A stretch of 64,000 bases of DNA from Microbacterium fluvii (GTDB lineage: Bacteria > Actinomycetota > Actinomycetes > Actinomycetales > Microbacteriaceae): contig NZ_JAOPFX010000001.1 of NCBI RefSeq assembly GCF_025515205.1, forward strand, positions 1,781,147 to 1,845,146, given 5' to 3'. Under the pieces are notes generated by a model that was not told the DNA's origin, ran no database searches, and saw only the letters and a list, made by a program, of their open reading frames with translations. Each line of letters starts with the position of its first letter. Within the stretch, counting starts at the first letter, position 1. Position numbers and translations under genes: made by a program. Below are positions 8,274 to 16,850 of the stretch, one piece after another.

Positions 8274-8984
8274 TCAGTGCCCCATGCCGAGGCCGCCGTC
8301 GACGGGGATCACGGCGCCCGACACGTAGGCCGCATCGTCCGATGCCAGCCACGCGACGACCCCGGCGACCTCGTCGGGGGTGGCGAAGCGCCCGGCGGGG
8401 ATGTTCTTCTTGTACTCGGCTTGGGTGTCCTCGGGCAGTTCGGCCGTCATGTCGGTCTCGATGAACCCCGGCGCCACGACGTTCGCGGTGATGCCGCGCC
8501 CGCCGAGCTCCCGGGTCAGTGAGCGCGCGAAGCCGACCAGGCCGCTCTTGGACGAGGAGTAGTTGATCTGACCGGCTGAGCCGTAGAGCCCGACCACGCT
8601 CGAGATCAACACGACCCGGCCCCAGCGAGCTCGCAGCATCCCCTTCGACGCGCGCTTGACGACGCGGAACGCACCGCCGAGGTTCGTGGCCACGACGCTG
8701 TCGAAGTCGTCTTCGCTCATGCGCAGCAGCAGGGTGTCCTTCGTGATGCCGGCGTTGGCCACGACGATCTCGACGGGGCCGAGCTGCTGCTCGACCTCGG
8801 TGAACGCCGCGTCGACGGCGGCGGCATCGGTGACGTCGGCCCGGACGGTCAGCGTGCCCTCCGGTCCCTCGCCGCTGCGCGCGGTCACGGCCACCTTGTA
8901 ACCTTCGCGCACGAAGCGCTCCGCGATGGCGCGGCCGATGCCGCGGTTTCCTCCCGTGACGAGCACGACGCGATCGGTGGACAT
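8274..8984 (-). CDS. fabG: 3-oxoacyl-ACP reductase
   Basis: NADPH-dependent short-chain dehydrogenase of 236 residues, FabG class: reduces 3-oxoacyl-ACP in fatty acid elongation. Seen: cofactor loop TGGNRGIG (residues 9-16), NAGITKD, catalytic Ser in LISSVVGLYG, YSSSKSG (Tyr and Lys of the triad), and the C-terminal PVDGGLGMGH typical of FabG. ATG 8984 follows AGGAG with good spacing; an upstream in-frame extension lacks SDR features. No other fab genes are adjacent. Confidence 0.9.
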   Translation of the reverse strand: MSTDRVVLVTGGNRGIGRAIAERFVREGYKVAVTARSGEGPEGTLTVRADVTDAAAVDAAFTEVEQQLGPVEIVVANAGITKDTLLLRMSEDDFDSVVATNLGGAFRVVKRASKGMLRARWGRVVLISSVVGLYGSAGQINYSSSKSGLVGFARSLTRELGGRGITANVVAPGFIETDMTAELPEDTQAEYKKNIPAGRFATPDEVAGVVAWLASDDAAYVSGAVIPVDGGLGMGH

Positions 8985-9090
8985 GGAGCACTCCTGTTCG
9001 GCGGACGATCCGCACCAGCCTACCGGCGGGCGTTTGACACGCTCCGCGACGCCCGGAAAGCTGGAGAGCACCAGACGAAAGGCGCCCTCC

Positions 9091-9597
9091 GTGAGCGACC
9101 AGAACCCCACTCCCCCGGCCGCCGACCAGCCCGAGCCCCCCGCCGCTCCCGCCGGATACCCGCAGACGCCGCCGCCCGCGGCGCCGACCTACGGCCAGCC
9201 GACCCCCGGTGCCGCACCCGTCTACGGCCAGCCGCCCGCGTACGGCGCAGCCCCTGCCTATGGTGCGCCGCCCGCCTACGGCACCGGCCCCGCCTACGGC
9301 TCGGCTCCGGCCTACGGCGCCTACGCCCCGGCCAAGACGAACTCGCTGGCGATCGTCTCGCTCATCGCGAGCATCGCCGGGCTCACCGTGATCCCGCTCA
9401 TCGGCACGATCGTCGGCATCATCACGGGCCACATGTCGCTTTCGCAGCTGAAGACCAGTGGCGAAGGCGGCCGCGGCATGGCGCTGGCCGGCGTCATCAT
9501 CGGCTGGGTGAGCCTGGCGCTGGGCGTGCTGTTCGTGATCCTCGCGTTCGCGCTGTTCATCCCGCTCGCGATCGCCGGCAGCACCTACTCGGCCTGA
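9091..9597 (+). CDS. DUF4190 membrane protein with Pro/Tyr-rich N-terminus
   Basis: A 168-residue protein of unknown function. Residues 1-85 are low-complexity with repeated PAYGxxPAYG units. Two hydrophobic helices follow (about 93-120 and 135-163) around a polar GHMSLSQLKTSGEGGRGMA loop, the DUF4190 layout. The repeat-rich cytoplasmic tail may be an interaction surface. The GTG at 9091 is chosen because it precedes the low-complexity region and follows AAAGG. Confidence 0.75.
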   Translation: MSDQNPTPPAADQPEPPAAPAGYPQTPPPAAPTYGQPTPGAAPVYGQPPAYGAAPAYGAPPAYGTGPAYGSAPAYGAYAPAKTNSLAIVSLIASIAGLTVIPLIGTIVGIITGHMSLSQLKTSGEGGRGMALAGVIIGWVSLALGVLFVILAFALFIPLAIAGSTYSA

Positions 9598-9639
9598 GGG
9601 GCATCCGGCCTGCGCCGCGCGGCGTAACCTGGATGCACC

Positions 9640-10005
9640 GTGAAGCACACCCCTCACCCGCAGTCCGCGACGTCGCTGCCCCGTGCACCGCGCGACGACG
9701 CGGGAGCGCGCTCCAAGCGCTACCTGACGATGATGGGGGTGCGCATCGCATGCTTCATCGCGATGGTGCTGATCACCCCCTACGGCTGGTACACGTGGGT
9801 GCTCGGGGCCGCCGCGATCTTCCTCCCGTACATCGCCGTGGTGGTGGCCAACGTCGGCTCCGATGTGCGTGGCACCACCCCGGAGTCGCCGGAGCGCGCT
9901 CTGCCGGCCGCCGCCCCGAAGCCCGATGCCCGCCCCGACACGGGCACGCAGCATCCGGTCATCCGCATCGACGAGAAGCGATCCGACCCCGACGAGCGCG
10001 CATGA
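9640..10005 (+). CDS. DUF3099 membrane protein
   Basis: A 121-residue protein with two adjacent hydrophobic helices (about residues 31-47 and 50-70) between basic and Pro/Asp-rich tails; matches DUF3099, function unknown. The start is a GTG nine bases after TAACCT, so it is probably leaderless or nearly so. First gene of a coupled trio: its stop overlaps the next ATG (ATGA). Found near cytochrome-oxidase assembly genes in related bacteria, here next to SURF1. Confidence 0.8.
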   Translation: MKHTPHPQSATSLPRAPRDDAGARSKRYLTMMGVRIACFIAMVLITPYGWYTWVLGAAAIFLPYIAVVVANVGSDVRGTTPESPERALPAAAPKPDARPDTGTQHPVIRIDEKRSDPDERA

Positions 10006-10205
10006 GCGCCGAGTGCTCCCGGGCGGGCTGCCGGGATGCGGCCACGTGGCGCATCGAATGGCGCAACCCCCGCATCCACACCGATGGCCGCAGCAAGACG
10101 TGGGTCGCCTGCGACGCGCATCGGGGGTTCCTCACCGAGTTCCTGGCCGCGCGCGACTTCCCGCTGCAGGTCACCCCTCTGGAAAGCGCAGGAGAGACCG
10201 CGTGA
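10002..10205 (+). CDS. small zinc-knuckle-like protein in SURF1 operon
   Basis: A 67-residue protein I cannot assign. Cys5 and Cys10 (CSRAGC) and a later CDAH could bind a metal. It has conserved-looking WRNPRIH and FLAARDFPLQVTP segments. It overlaps the previous stop (ATGA) and the next start (GTGA), so it is translationally coupled on both sides. A role linked to SURF1 or oxidase maturation would be inference from position only. Confidence 0.7.
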   Translation: MSAECSRAGCRDAATWRIEWRNPRIHTDGRSKTWVACDAHRGFLTEFLAARDFPLQVTPLESAGETA

Positions 10206-11050
10206 GCAGACGCACCGCCCCCGCCGCCGTGCGATGGACCGCCTACGTCGCCGTCGCGATCGTGTTCGCGATCGCCTGCGCCTTCCTGTCGAACTGGCAG
10301 TTCACCCGCAACGCCGAGCGCGCGAACGAACTCGCCCTCGTCGAGGCCAACTACGACGCCGAGCCGGTCGCCCTCGCCGACGTGCTGCCCGAGGGCTCGC
10401 AGCTCGCGGCGACCGACAAGTGGCAGCCGGTCGTGCTCACCGGCACCTACCTCAGCGACCAGCAGCTGCTCGTGCGCAACCGCGCGCACGGCGGCACCGC
10501 CGCCTACGAGGTGCTGGTGCCGCTGCAGCTCGACGACGGCCGCGTCATCGTCGTCGACCGGGGCTGGCTGGCACCCGGCAGCGCCCAGCCCGAGCCCGAC
10601 GAGATCCCCGCCGCGCCCGAGGGCGACGTCACCGTCGTCGCCCGGCTCATGCCCGGCGAAGCGCTCCCGTCGTCTGGGCGCTCCGCCCCCGAGGGGCAGG
10701 TGCCCACGATCAACCTGGCGCTCATCGCCGAGACGCTGCCCGCCGCGCAGGCCGACCGCCTCGAGCTCTCGGCATACGCGCTGATGGCCTCGGAAGACCC
10801 GGCTCCCGCCACCAGCCCGCAGCAGATCGACGCCCCCGATGCCGACCCCGGCCCGCACCTGTCGTACGCGATCCAGTGGATCCTGTTCGCGATCATGGGC
10901 TTCGTCTTCATCGGCTACATCATCCGCACCGAGAAGCGCGCGCGCCTCGAAGACGCCGAGGAGCGCGAAGAGCGCGAGCACCGCGCGCGCCTGCGCAAAG
11001 ACCGCGACGCCGCAGAGGAAGATGCCCTGCTCGACGCCGCCGAGCGCTGA
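10202..11050 (+). CDS. SURF1-family cytochrome oxidase assembly protein
   Basis: A 282-residue protein with the SURF1 layout: an N-terminal transmembrane helix (about residues 12-30) ending in SNWQFTRN, a large extracytoplasmic domain containing WQPVVLTGTYL and VIVVDRGWL, and a C-terminal helix (IQWILFAIMGFVFIGYI) before a highly charged tail. SURF1 assists heme A insertion into cytochrome c oxidase, consistent with ctaA and ctaB elsewhere in the window. The start is the GTG overlapping the previous stop. The Arg/Glu-rich tail of ~45 residues is probably coiled coil. Confidence 0.88.
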   Translation: MSRRTAPAAVRWTAYVAVAIVFAIACAFLSNWQFTRNAERANELALVEANYDAEPVALADVLPEGSQLAATDKWQPVVLTGTYLSDQQLLVRNRAHGGTAAYEVLVPLQLDDGRVIVVDRGWLAPGSAQPEPDEIPAAPEGDVTVVARLMPGEALPSSGRSAPEGQVPTINLALIAETLPAAQADRLELSAYALMASEDPAPATSPQQIDAPDADPGPHLSYAIQWILFAIMGFVFIGYIIRTEKRARLEDAEEREEREHRARLRKDRDAAEEDALLDAAER

Positions 11051-11177
11051 GCACGCCGCTCCCTGTCCAGGCGTCGGAGCCGTGGGGCGGATGCTGCCTG
11101 CCGTTGCACTCCCGACGCCACCGGCCCCAGGCATCCGACAGCTGGACGGGCCCTCTCGCTGGCACGAGCGTGTGATC

Positions 11178-11204
11178 TCGATACGCCGCGGCTGAAACCG
11201 CGGC
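11178..11204. repeat. REP-like hairpin
   Basis: TCGATACGCCGCGG and the following CCGCGGCTACTCGA form a stem around CTGAAA; the perfect core is GCCGCGG/CCGCGGC. It resembles short palindromic intergenic repeats seen in Microbacteriaceae. The rest of 11051-11177 shows nothing I can assign. Confidence 0.5.
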
Positions 11205-11222
11205 TACTCGATCAGCGTGCTT

Positions 11223-11254
11223 CTGATCCCGCTCGCTAGCGCGAGCGGAATCAG
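11223..11254. terminator. hairpin terminator overlapping ABC-F stop codon
   Basis: Arms CTGATCCCGCTCGC (11223-11236) and GCGAGCGGAATCAG (11241-11254) with a TAGC loop and one non-Watson-Crick pair. The right arm contains the stop codon of the ABC-F gene (11251-11253). It could end transcription from both convergent genes. Confidence 0.6.
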
Positions 11255-12849
11255 GCGAGCGTGATCAGGTCGATGTAGTCGCGGCCCCAGATGTCTTCGA
11301 CGCCGTCGGGCAGGATCAGCACGCGTTCGGGGTTGAGAGCCGTCACAGCGCCCTCATCGTGCGAGACGAGCACGACCGCGCCCTCGTAATGGGCGAGGGC
11401 ACCCAGGATCTCTTCTCGGGAGGCCGGATCGAGGTTGTTGGTGGGCTCGTCGAGCAGCAGCATGTTGGCGCTCGAGACCACGAGGGTCGCCAGCGACAGT
11501 CGGGTCTTCTCGCCGCCGGAGAGCACTCCTGCGGGCTTGAGCACGTCGTCGCCGGTGAACAGGAACGAGCCGAGCACCTTGCGCGCCTCGGTCGCGTTGA
11601 TGTCGGGCGCGGCCGACATCATGTTGTCGAGCACCGAGCGGTTGACGTCGAGGTTCTCGTGCTCCTGCGCGTAATAGCCGATCTTCAGGCCGTGCCCCGG
11701 CTCGATGACCCCGGTGTCGGCCTTGTCGACGCCGGCGAGGATGCGCAGCAGCGTCGTCTTCCCCGCACCGTTCAGGCCCAGCACGACGACCTTCGAGCCC
11801 CGATCGATCGCGAGGTCGACATCGGTGAAGATCTCCAGCGACCCGTACGACTTCGACAGCCCCGACGCCATGAGCGGAGTCTTGCCGCACGGCGCAGGCT
11901 TGGGGAAGCGGAGCTTGGCGACGCGGTCCTCCTGGCGCACCTCCTCGAGGCCCGAGAGCATCTTCTCAGCGCGGGCGACCATCTGATGGGCCGCGGCGGC
12001 CTTCGACGCCTTGGCGCCGAATCGGGCCGCCTGCAGCTGCAGCGCGGTCGCCTTCTTCTCGATGTTGACGCGCTCCTTCTTGCGGCGCTCCTCATCGGCC
12101 ACCCGCTGGCGCAGGTAGTTCTTCCAGTTCATGTTGTAGACGTCGATGACCTGGCGGTTCGCATCGAGGTAGAAGACGCGGTTGACCGTCTCGCCGACGA
12201 GCTCGACGTCGTGCGAGATGACGATGAGCCCGCCCTTGTAGCCCTTGAGGAACTCGCGCAGCCACACGACGCTGTCGGCGTCGAGGTGGTTGGTCGGCTC
12301 GTCGAGGATCATCGTCTGCGCATCGGAGAACAGGATGCGGGCGAGCTCGATGCGTCGGCGCTGACCGCCCGAGAGGGTCTTCAGCGGCTGGTCGAGGATG
12401 CGGTCGGGCAGCGACAGGTTGTGCGCGATCGAGGCGGCCTCCGCCTCGGCGGCGTACCCGCCGAGCGCCTCGAAGCGCTCGGTGAGGTTCGCGTACTTGC
12501 GCATGGCGCGTGCCGCGGCATCCGCGTCGTCGTCGCCCATCGCGAGCGATGCCTCGTGCATGCCGATCGCGAGGGTGCCCAGGCCCCTGGCGTCGAGGAT
12601 GCGCGTGCGCGCGAGCATCTCGGGGTCGCCCGAGCGGGGGTCCTGCGGCAGATAGCCGAGTTCGCCCGAGCGGTCGACGCGCCCGTCGGAGGGCAGCAGA
12701 TCGCCCGCGAGCACCTTGGTCAGCGTCGTCTTGCCCGCGCCGTTGCGGCCGACGAGTCCGATCTTGTCGCCGTCGGAGACGCGGAACGAGACGTCGGACA
12801 TGAGTACGCGGGCGCCCACGCGGATCTCGAGGTCGTGCACGGCGAGCAC
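11251..12849 (-). CDS. ABC-F family ATPase
   Basis: A 532-residue soluble protein with two ABC domains and no membrane segments. First Walker A GRNGAGKTTLTK (near residue 34), signature LSGGQRRRIE; second Walker A GLNGAGKTTLLR (near residue 350), signature LSGGEKTRLS, Walker B LLLDEPTNNLDP. The linker near residues 230-310 is rich in Lys, Arg and Glu, as in ribosome-bound ABC-F proteins. It probably acts on the translating ribosome; whether it confers antibiotic protection cannot be told. GTG start. TATACT (revcomp 12910-12915) is a near-consensus -10 about 60 bp upstream. Confidence 0.9.
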   Translation of the reverse strand: MLAVHDLEIRVGARVLMSDVSFRVSDGDKIGLVGRNGAGKTTLTKVLAGDLLPSDGRVDRSGELGYLPQDPRSGDPEMLARTRILDARGLGTLAIGMHEASLAMGDDDADAAARAMRKYANLTERFEALGGYAAEAEAASIAHNLSLPDRILDQPLKTLSGGQRRRIELARILFSDAQTMILDEPTNHLDADSVVWLREFLKGYKGGLIVISHDVELVGETVNRVFYLDANRQVIDVYNMNWKNYLRQRVADEERRKKERVNIEKKATALQLQAARFGAKASKAAAAHQMVARAEKMLSGLEEVRQEDRVAKLRFPKPAPCGKTPLMASGLSKSYGSLEIFTDVDLAIDRGSKVVVLGLNGAGKTTLLRILAGVDKADTGVIEPGHGLKIGYYAQEHENLDVNRSVLDNMMSAAPDINATEARKVLGSFLFTGDDVLKPAGVLSGGEKTRLSLATLVVSSANMLLLDEPTNNLDPASREEILGALAHYEGAVVLVSHDEGAVTALNPERVLILPDGVEDIWGRDYIDLITLA

Positions 12850-12909
12850 AGCGATTGTCCGTTTCGTTCGGTGAAGGGGTACAAGGGGCGGCCGATGGCC
12901 AGCCCCCTA

Positions 12910-12915
12910 GTATAA
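12910..12915 (-). promoter_or_regulatory. -10 element of ABC-F gene
   Basis: TATACT on the minus strand, predicting a start near 12903 and a ~54-nt leader. It shares the 116-bp gap with the bioY start. Confidence 0.5.
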
Positions 12916-12965
12916 GTCGCGACGGCCCAGCGCTGCTTCCCGGGCCCCCACCCAGAAGGAGTCCC

Positions 12966-13613
12966 ATGTCGCTCGCCGCCCCCGCGCCCCGTGTGCTCGC
13001 CGATGTCATCGTCCGCCCGTCCAGCCGCGCCCGCGCCTTCGCCGTCGACGCCGTGCTCGTCGCCGCCGGAGCAGCGATCGTGGCCGCGCTCGCCCAGGTG
13101 ACGATCCCGATGTGGCCGGTGCCGATGACGGGCCAGACGCTCGGCGTGCTGCTGGTGGGTGCCGCTCTGGGCGCGGGCCGGGGCGCGACCTCGATGGCCC
13201 TGTACGCCGCACTGGCCCTGGCCGGACTCCCCGTCGTCGCCCCGCAGACCGACGGCAGTCACATCACCGGCCTCGCACTGCTGGCGACGCCGAGCTTCGG
13301 CTACATCGTCGGATTCGTCCTGGCCGCGGCCGTCGTGGGATGGCTGGCCGCCCGTCGGTGGGACCGCAGGGTGCCGCGGGCGATCGTGGCCTTCGCCGCA
13401 GGATCGGTCGCGATCTACGCGGTGGGACTCCCCTGGCTCGCGGTCGTTCTCGCCAACCTCGGCGTGGCGCAGGGCGACCTCCTGGCGACGACGCTGAGCG
13501 CGGGTCTCGTGCCCTTCGTGCTCGGCGACATCGTCAAGGCCCTCGTCGCGGCAGCCCTGCTCCCGCTGGCCTGGAAGGGCGTGCGCGCGGCCGACGCCGC
13601 AGCCCGCGACTGA
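12966..13613 (+). CDS. bioY: biotin transporter substrate-binding subunit BioY
   Basis: A 215-residue S-component of an ECF transporter for biotin, with about six hydrophobic helices. Seen: IPMWPVPMTGQTLGVLLVGA (diagnostic PVPMTGQT), GLPVVAPQ and the C-terminal ALLPLAW. ATG 12966 is preceded by AGAAGGAG. No ECF ATPase or transmembrane partner (BioM, BioN) is adjacent, so it either uses a shared energizing module encoded elsewhere or works alone. No biotin riboswitch-like leader is visible. Confidence 0.92.
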   Translation: MSLAAPAPRVLADVIVRPSSRARAFAVDAVLVAAGAAIVAALAQVTIPMWPVPMTGQTLGVLLVGAALGAGRGATSMALYAALALAGLPVVAPQTDGSHITGLALLATPSFGYIVGFVLAAAVVGWLAARRWDRRVPRAIVAFAAGSVAIYAVGLPWLAVVLANLGVAQGDLLATTLSAGLVPFVLGDIVKALVAAALLPLAWKGVRAADAAARD

Positions 13614-13671
13614 GTCCCCCCAGCAGCCGCATAGGCCCTTCATGGGTTTGTGGGGGTGCGGACTCTGCGGA

Positions 13672-13690
13672 TAAGGTTAGGCGACCCTTA
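13672..13690. promoter_or_regulatory. IdeR/DtxR-like iron box
   Basis: TAAGGTTAGGCGACCCTTA is a 19-bp imperfect palindrome close to the iron-box consensus TTAGGTTAGSCTAACCTAA. It lies 22 bp before the first siderophore-uptake gene and would repress it when iron is plentiful. Confidence 0.7.
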
Positions 13691-13711
13691 CACCTTCACC
13701 GGGAGTTCACC

Positions 13712-14743
13712 GTGCCCAGAATCCGCACCGCCGCCGGCATCGCCGCGGCATCCGTCCTGCTTCTCACCGGCTGCGCCACGGGATCCTCGACGGCCGAGCC
13801 GTCGAGCGACTCGAGTGCCGCTGCCGAGGACACCTTCCCCGTCACGATCACGCACGCCCTCGGCGAGACCACCATCGACGCGAAGCCCGAGCGCGTCGCG
13901 ACGATCGGCTGGAGCAACCAGGACGTCGCCCTCGCCCTCGGCGTCGTGCCGGTCGGCATGGACACGCAGGTCTGGAACTGGACCAACGACGCCGACCTCG
14001 GCGTCTACGAATGGACGCAGGACGCGATCGACGAGCTCGGCGGCGAGGCCCCCGCGCTGTTCTCGACCTCCGACGGCACCGACTTCGAGGCCGTCGCCGA
14101 CACCGCCCCCGACGTCATCCTGGCCGCGCAGTCGGGCCTCGACGAGGCGAGCTACGCCACGTTGAGCGAGATCGCCCCGGTCGTGGCCTACCCCGACGTC
14201 GCCTGGTTCACGTCGTGGCGCGACACCATCACGCTCAACGCCGAGGGACTCGGCCTCTCGGCGCAGGGCGATCAGCTCGTCTCCGACCTCGAGGACCAGA
14301 TCGCCGACGCCACCGCTGACGCCGACTTCGCCGGCAAGACGGCGGCGTTCTTCTCCATCAGCGCCTCCGACCTGTCGTCGGTGTACATCTACACCGGCGG
14401 CGACGCGCGCACCGCGTTCCTCGGCGACCTCGGGTTCGACCTGCCGCAGGTCGCGATCGACGGCGCCGAGACCGGCTCGTTCTACGAGCAGTTCAGCGCC
14501 GAGAACGCCGACAAGATCCAGGACGTCGACGTGATCGTCACGTACGGCGACGGCACGGTCCTCGAGGCCCTGCAGGCCGACCCGCTGTGGAGCACGCTTC
14601 CCGCCGTGAAGAACGGCGCGGTCGTCGAGGTCGGAATGGGCGACGCGTACAGCGCCGCCGTCAGCCCGACCGCGCTGTCGATCCCGTGGGTGCTCGACCA
14701 GTACGTCGGCGACCTCGAGGCCGCGGCCGCGAAGGTCCAGTGA
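13712..14743 (+). CDS. iron-siderophore ABC transporter substrate-binding lipoprotein
   Basis: A 343-residue lipoprotein: signal with lipobox LLTGC (Cys near residue 22), a Ser/Ala-rich linker, then a periplasmic-binding fold of the FepB/FhuD type (PVTITHALGETTIDAKPERVATIG, DVIVTYGDGT). It captures a ferric siderophore at the cell surface and delivers it to the two permeases downstream. The GTG start follows GGGAG. First gene of a tightly coupled operon behind an iron box. The siderophore type is not identifiable. Confidence 0.92.
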   Translation: MPRIRTAAGIAAASVLLLTGCATGSSTAEPSSDSSAAAEDTFPVTITHALGETTIDAKPERVATIGWSNQDVALALGVVPVGMDTQVWNWTNDADLGVYEWTQDAIDELGGEAPALFSTSDGTDFEAVADTAPDVILAAQSGLDEASYATLSEIAPVVAYPDVAWFTSWRDTITLNAEGLGLSAQGDQLVSDLEDQIADATADADFAGKTAAFFSISASDLSSVYIYTGGDARTAFLGDLGFDLPQVAIDGAETGSFYEQFSAENADKIQDVDVIVTYGDGTVLEALQADPLWSTLPAVKNGAVVEVGMGDAYSAAVSPTALSIPWVLDQYVGDLEAAAAKVQ

Positions 14744-15795
14744 CCTCGGACACCGCGACTGCGCGCCGCGCGTCCACCCCTGCGGTGGGCGCGCGGCGCC
14801 GCGTGGTCGTCCTGGCCGTCGCCGTCGTCGCGGTGCTGGTGTCGGTGGTGCTCTCGCTCTCGTTCGGCTCGCGCCCGGTCTCGTTCGACGAGGTCGTCGA
14901 GGGCATCTCGGCGTGGTTCCGCGGCGAGATCCCGACCGACATCGGCGCGATCGCCGTGCAGAGCCGCATCCCGCGCACCACTCTGGCCCTGCTCGCCGGG
15001 GCAGCGCTCGCCCTCTCCGGCGCCCTCATGCAGGCGATCACGCGCAACCCGCTCGCCGACCCGGGAATCCTCGGCGTCAACACCGGCGCCGCCCTCGCCG
15101 TCGTCATCGGCATCGCCTTCCTCGGCATCTCGTCGCCCTTCCAGTACCTCTGGCTGGCGATGGTCGGCGCCTTCCTCACGGCGTTCTTCGTCTACTTCGT
15201 CGGCTCGGTGGGGCCAGGCGGCACGACGCCGATCAAGCTCGCCCTCGCCGGCGCGGCGACCACCGCCGCGCTCTCCTCGCTCATCTCGGCGATCCTGCTG
15301 CCCCGCCAATCCGTCATCGACGAGTTCCGCTACTGGCAGGTCGGCAACGTCGGGCGCGCCGGGTGGGACACGATCGGCGTCATCGCCCCCGTGCTCGTCG
15401 TGGGAACCCTCATCGCCCTGCTGTGCGCGTCGTCTCTGAACGCGCTCGCCCTGGGCGACGACGTCGCCGTGGGGCTCGGCGTCCCGGTCGGGCGCACCCG
15501 CATCGTCGCCGCGATCGCCGGCGTCACGCTGTGCGCCGCGGTCACCGCCGTCGCCGGCCCGATCGGCTTCGTCGGTCTCATGGTGCCCCACGCGGTGCGC
15601 CAGGTCGCCGGCACCGATCAGCGCTGGCTGCTGCCCCTCTCCGCCCTCGGCGGCGCGGTGCTGCTCACCCTCTCCGACACGATCGGTCGCATCGTCGGCT
15701 CCCCCGGTGAGGTCGAGGCCGGCATCATCACCGCGTTCCTCGGCGCCCCCGTGCTCATCGCGATCGCCCGCCGCACCCGCATGAAGGCCCTGTGA
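14740..15795 (+). CDS. FecCD-family siderophore permease 1
   Basis: A 351-residue permease with about nine to ten hydrophobic helices. Seen: RIPRTTLALLAGAALALSGALMQ, RNPLADPGILGVNTGA and GFVGLMVPHAVR, all diagnostic of BtuC/FecCD permeases. The GTG start overlaps the previous stop (GTGA). It probably forms a heterodimer with the next gene product. Confidence 0.93.
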   Translation: MTSDTATARRASTPAVGARRRVVVLAVAVVAVLVSVVLSLSFGSRPVSFDEVVEGISAWFRGEIPTDIGAIAVQSRIPRTTLALLAGAALALSGALMQAITRNPLADPGILGVNTGAALAVVIGIAFLGISSPFQYLWLAMVGAFLTAFFVYFVGSVGPGGTTPIKLALAGAATTAALSSLISAILLPRQSVIDEFRYWQVGNVGRAGWDTIGVIAPVLVVGTLIALLCASSLNALALGDDVAVGLGVPVGRTRIVAAIAGVTLCAAVTAVAGPIGFVGLMVPHAVRQVAGTDQRWLLPLSALGGAVLLTLSDTIGRIVGSPGEVEAGIITAFLGAPVLIAIARRTRMKAL

Positions 15796-16850
15796 TGACC
15801 GCTGTCCTGCCCCGCATCGACGACGCCACCCTCGAGGTGGTGCGCACGGGCCGACGTCGGCGTGGCCGCCGGCGCGCGGTCGCGGTCGCCGTCATGGTCG
15901 CCCTCATCGTCGTGCTGTTCGGCGCGATGCTCATGCTCGGCAACACGATCTACCCCGTCTCCGACGTGATCGCGGTGCTCACCGGGCAGCAGGTGCCCGG
16001 GGCGTCGTTCACCGTGGGCACTCTGCGCCTGCCCCGCGCCCTCACCGCCGTGCTGGTCGGCATCGCGTTCGGCGTGGCTGGGTCGACCTTCCAGACCATG
16101 CTGCGCAACCCCCTCGCGAGCCCCGATGTGATCGGCATCACCTCGGGGGCCAGCGCCGCCGCGATCCTCTCCCTCGTGGTGCTGCACTGGAGCACCACCG
16201 CCACGATGGGGCTGTCGCTGGTCGCGGGGATCGCCACCGCCCTCGTGATCTACCTCGCGGCCCGCGGCGGCGAGTCCACGGGCGGCCGCCTGATCCTCAT
16301 CGGCATCGGCGTGGGAGCGATGCTCGACGCCGTCGTGGCCTTCCTGCTGCTGCGGGCGGCCGTCTGGGACGTCGCGGTCGCGATGCGCTGGATGACCGGC
16401 AGCCTCAACGGCTCGCGCATGGAGGCCATCCCGCCACTGGCGATCGCGGTGATCGTGATCGTTCCCGTCGTGCTGCTGCTCGGTCGCAATCTGCGGATGC
16501 TGGAGCTCGGCGACGCGTCGGCGACGGCCCTGGGGGTGCGGGTCGACCTCACCCGGGTGCTGCTCGTGGTCGCCGCCGTCGCGCTGGCGTGCTTCGCCAC
16601 CGCCACGACGGGGCCGATCGCCTTCGTCGCCTTCCTCGCCGGCCCGATCGCCGCCCGCATCGTCGGGCCCGGATCCCCCGCGATCGTCCCTGCGGCTCTC
16701 ACCGGCGCGATCCTGGTGCTCGGAGCCGATCTGCTCGGCCAGTTCGCCTTCGACACCAAGTTCCCGGTCGGGGTGATCACCGGCATCCTGGGCGCCCCGT
16801 ATCTCATCTATCTGCTCATCCGAACCAGCCGTCGCGGAGGCTCCTCATGA
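15795..16850 (+). CDS. FecCD-family siderophore permease 2
   Basis: A 351-residue second permease subunit: RLPRALTAVLVGIAFGVAGS, RNPLASPDVIGITSGASAAA and GPIAFVAFLAGPIAARIVG. ATG 15795 shares its A with the previous stop (TGATG); an in-frame GTG three bases earlier is less likely. The N-terminus is Arg-rich before the first helix. Confidence 0.93.
   Translation: MTAVLPRIDDATLEVVRTGRRRRGRRRAVAVAVMVALIVVLFGAMLMLGNTIYPVSDVIAVLTGQQVPGASFTVGTLRLPRALTAVLVGIAFGVAGSTFQTMLRNPLASPDVIGITSGASAAAILSLVVLHWSTTATMGLSLVAGIATALVIYLAARGGESTGGRLILIGIGVGAMLDAVVAFLLLRAAVWDVAVAMRWMTGSLNGSRMEAIPPLAIAVIVIVPVVLLLGRNLRMLELGDASATALGVRVDLTRVLLVVAAVALACFATATTGPIAFVAFLAGPIAARIVGPGSPAIVPAALTGAILVLGADLLGQFAFDTKFPVGVITGILGAPYLIYLLIRTSRRGGSS

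Noticed and set aside
13614..13671. Further regulatory RNA between bioY and the siderophore operon
   Set aside because: Short G-rich stretch without stable pairing; the iron box explains the regulation adequately.
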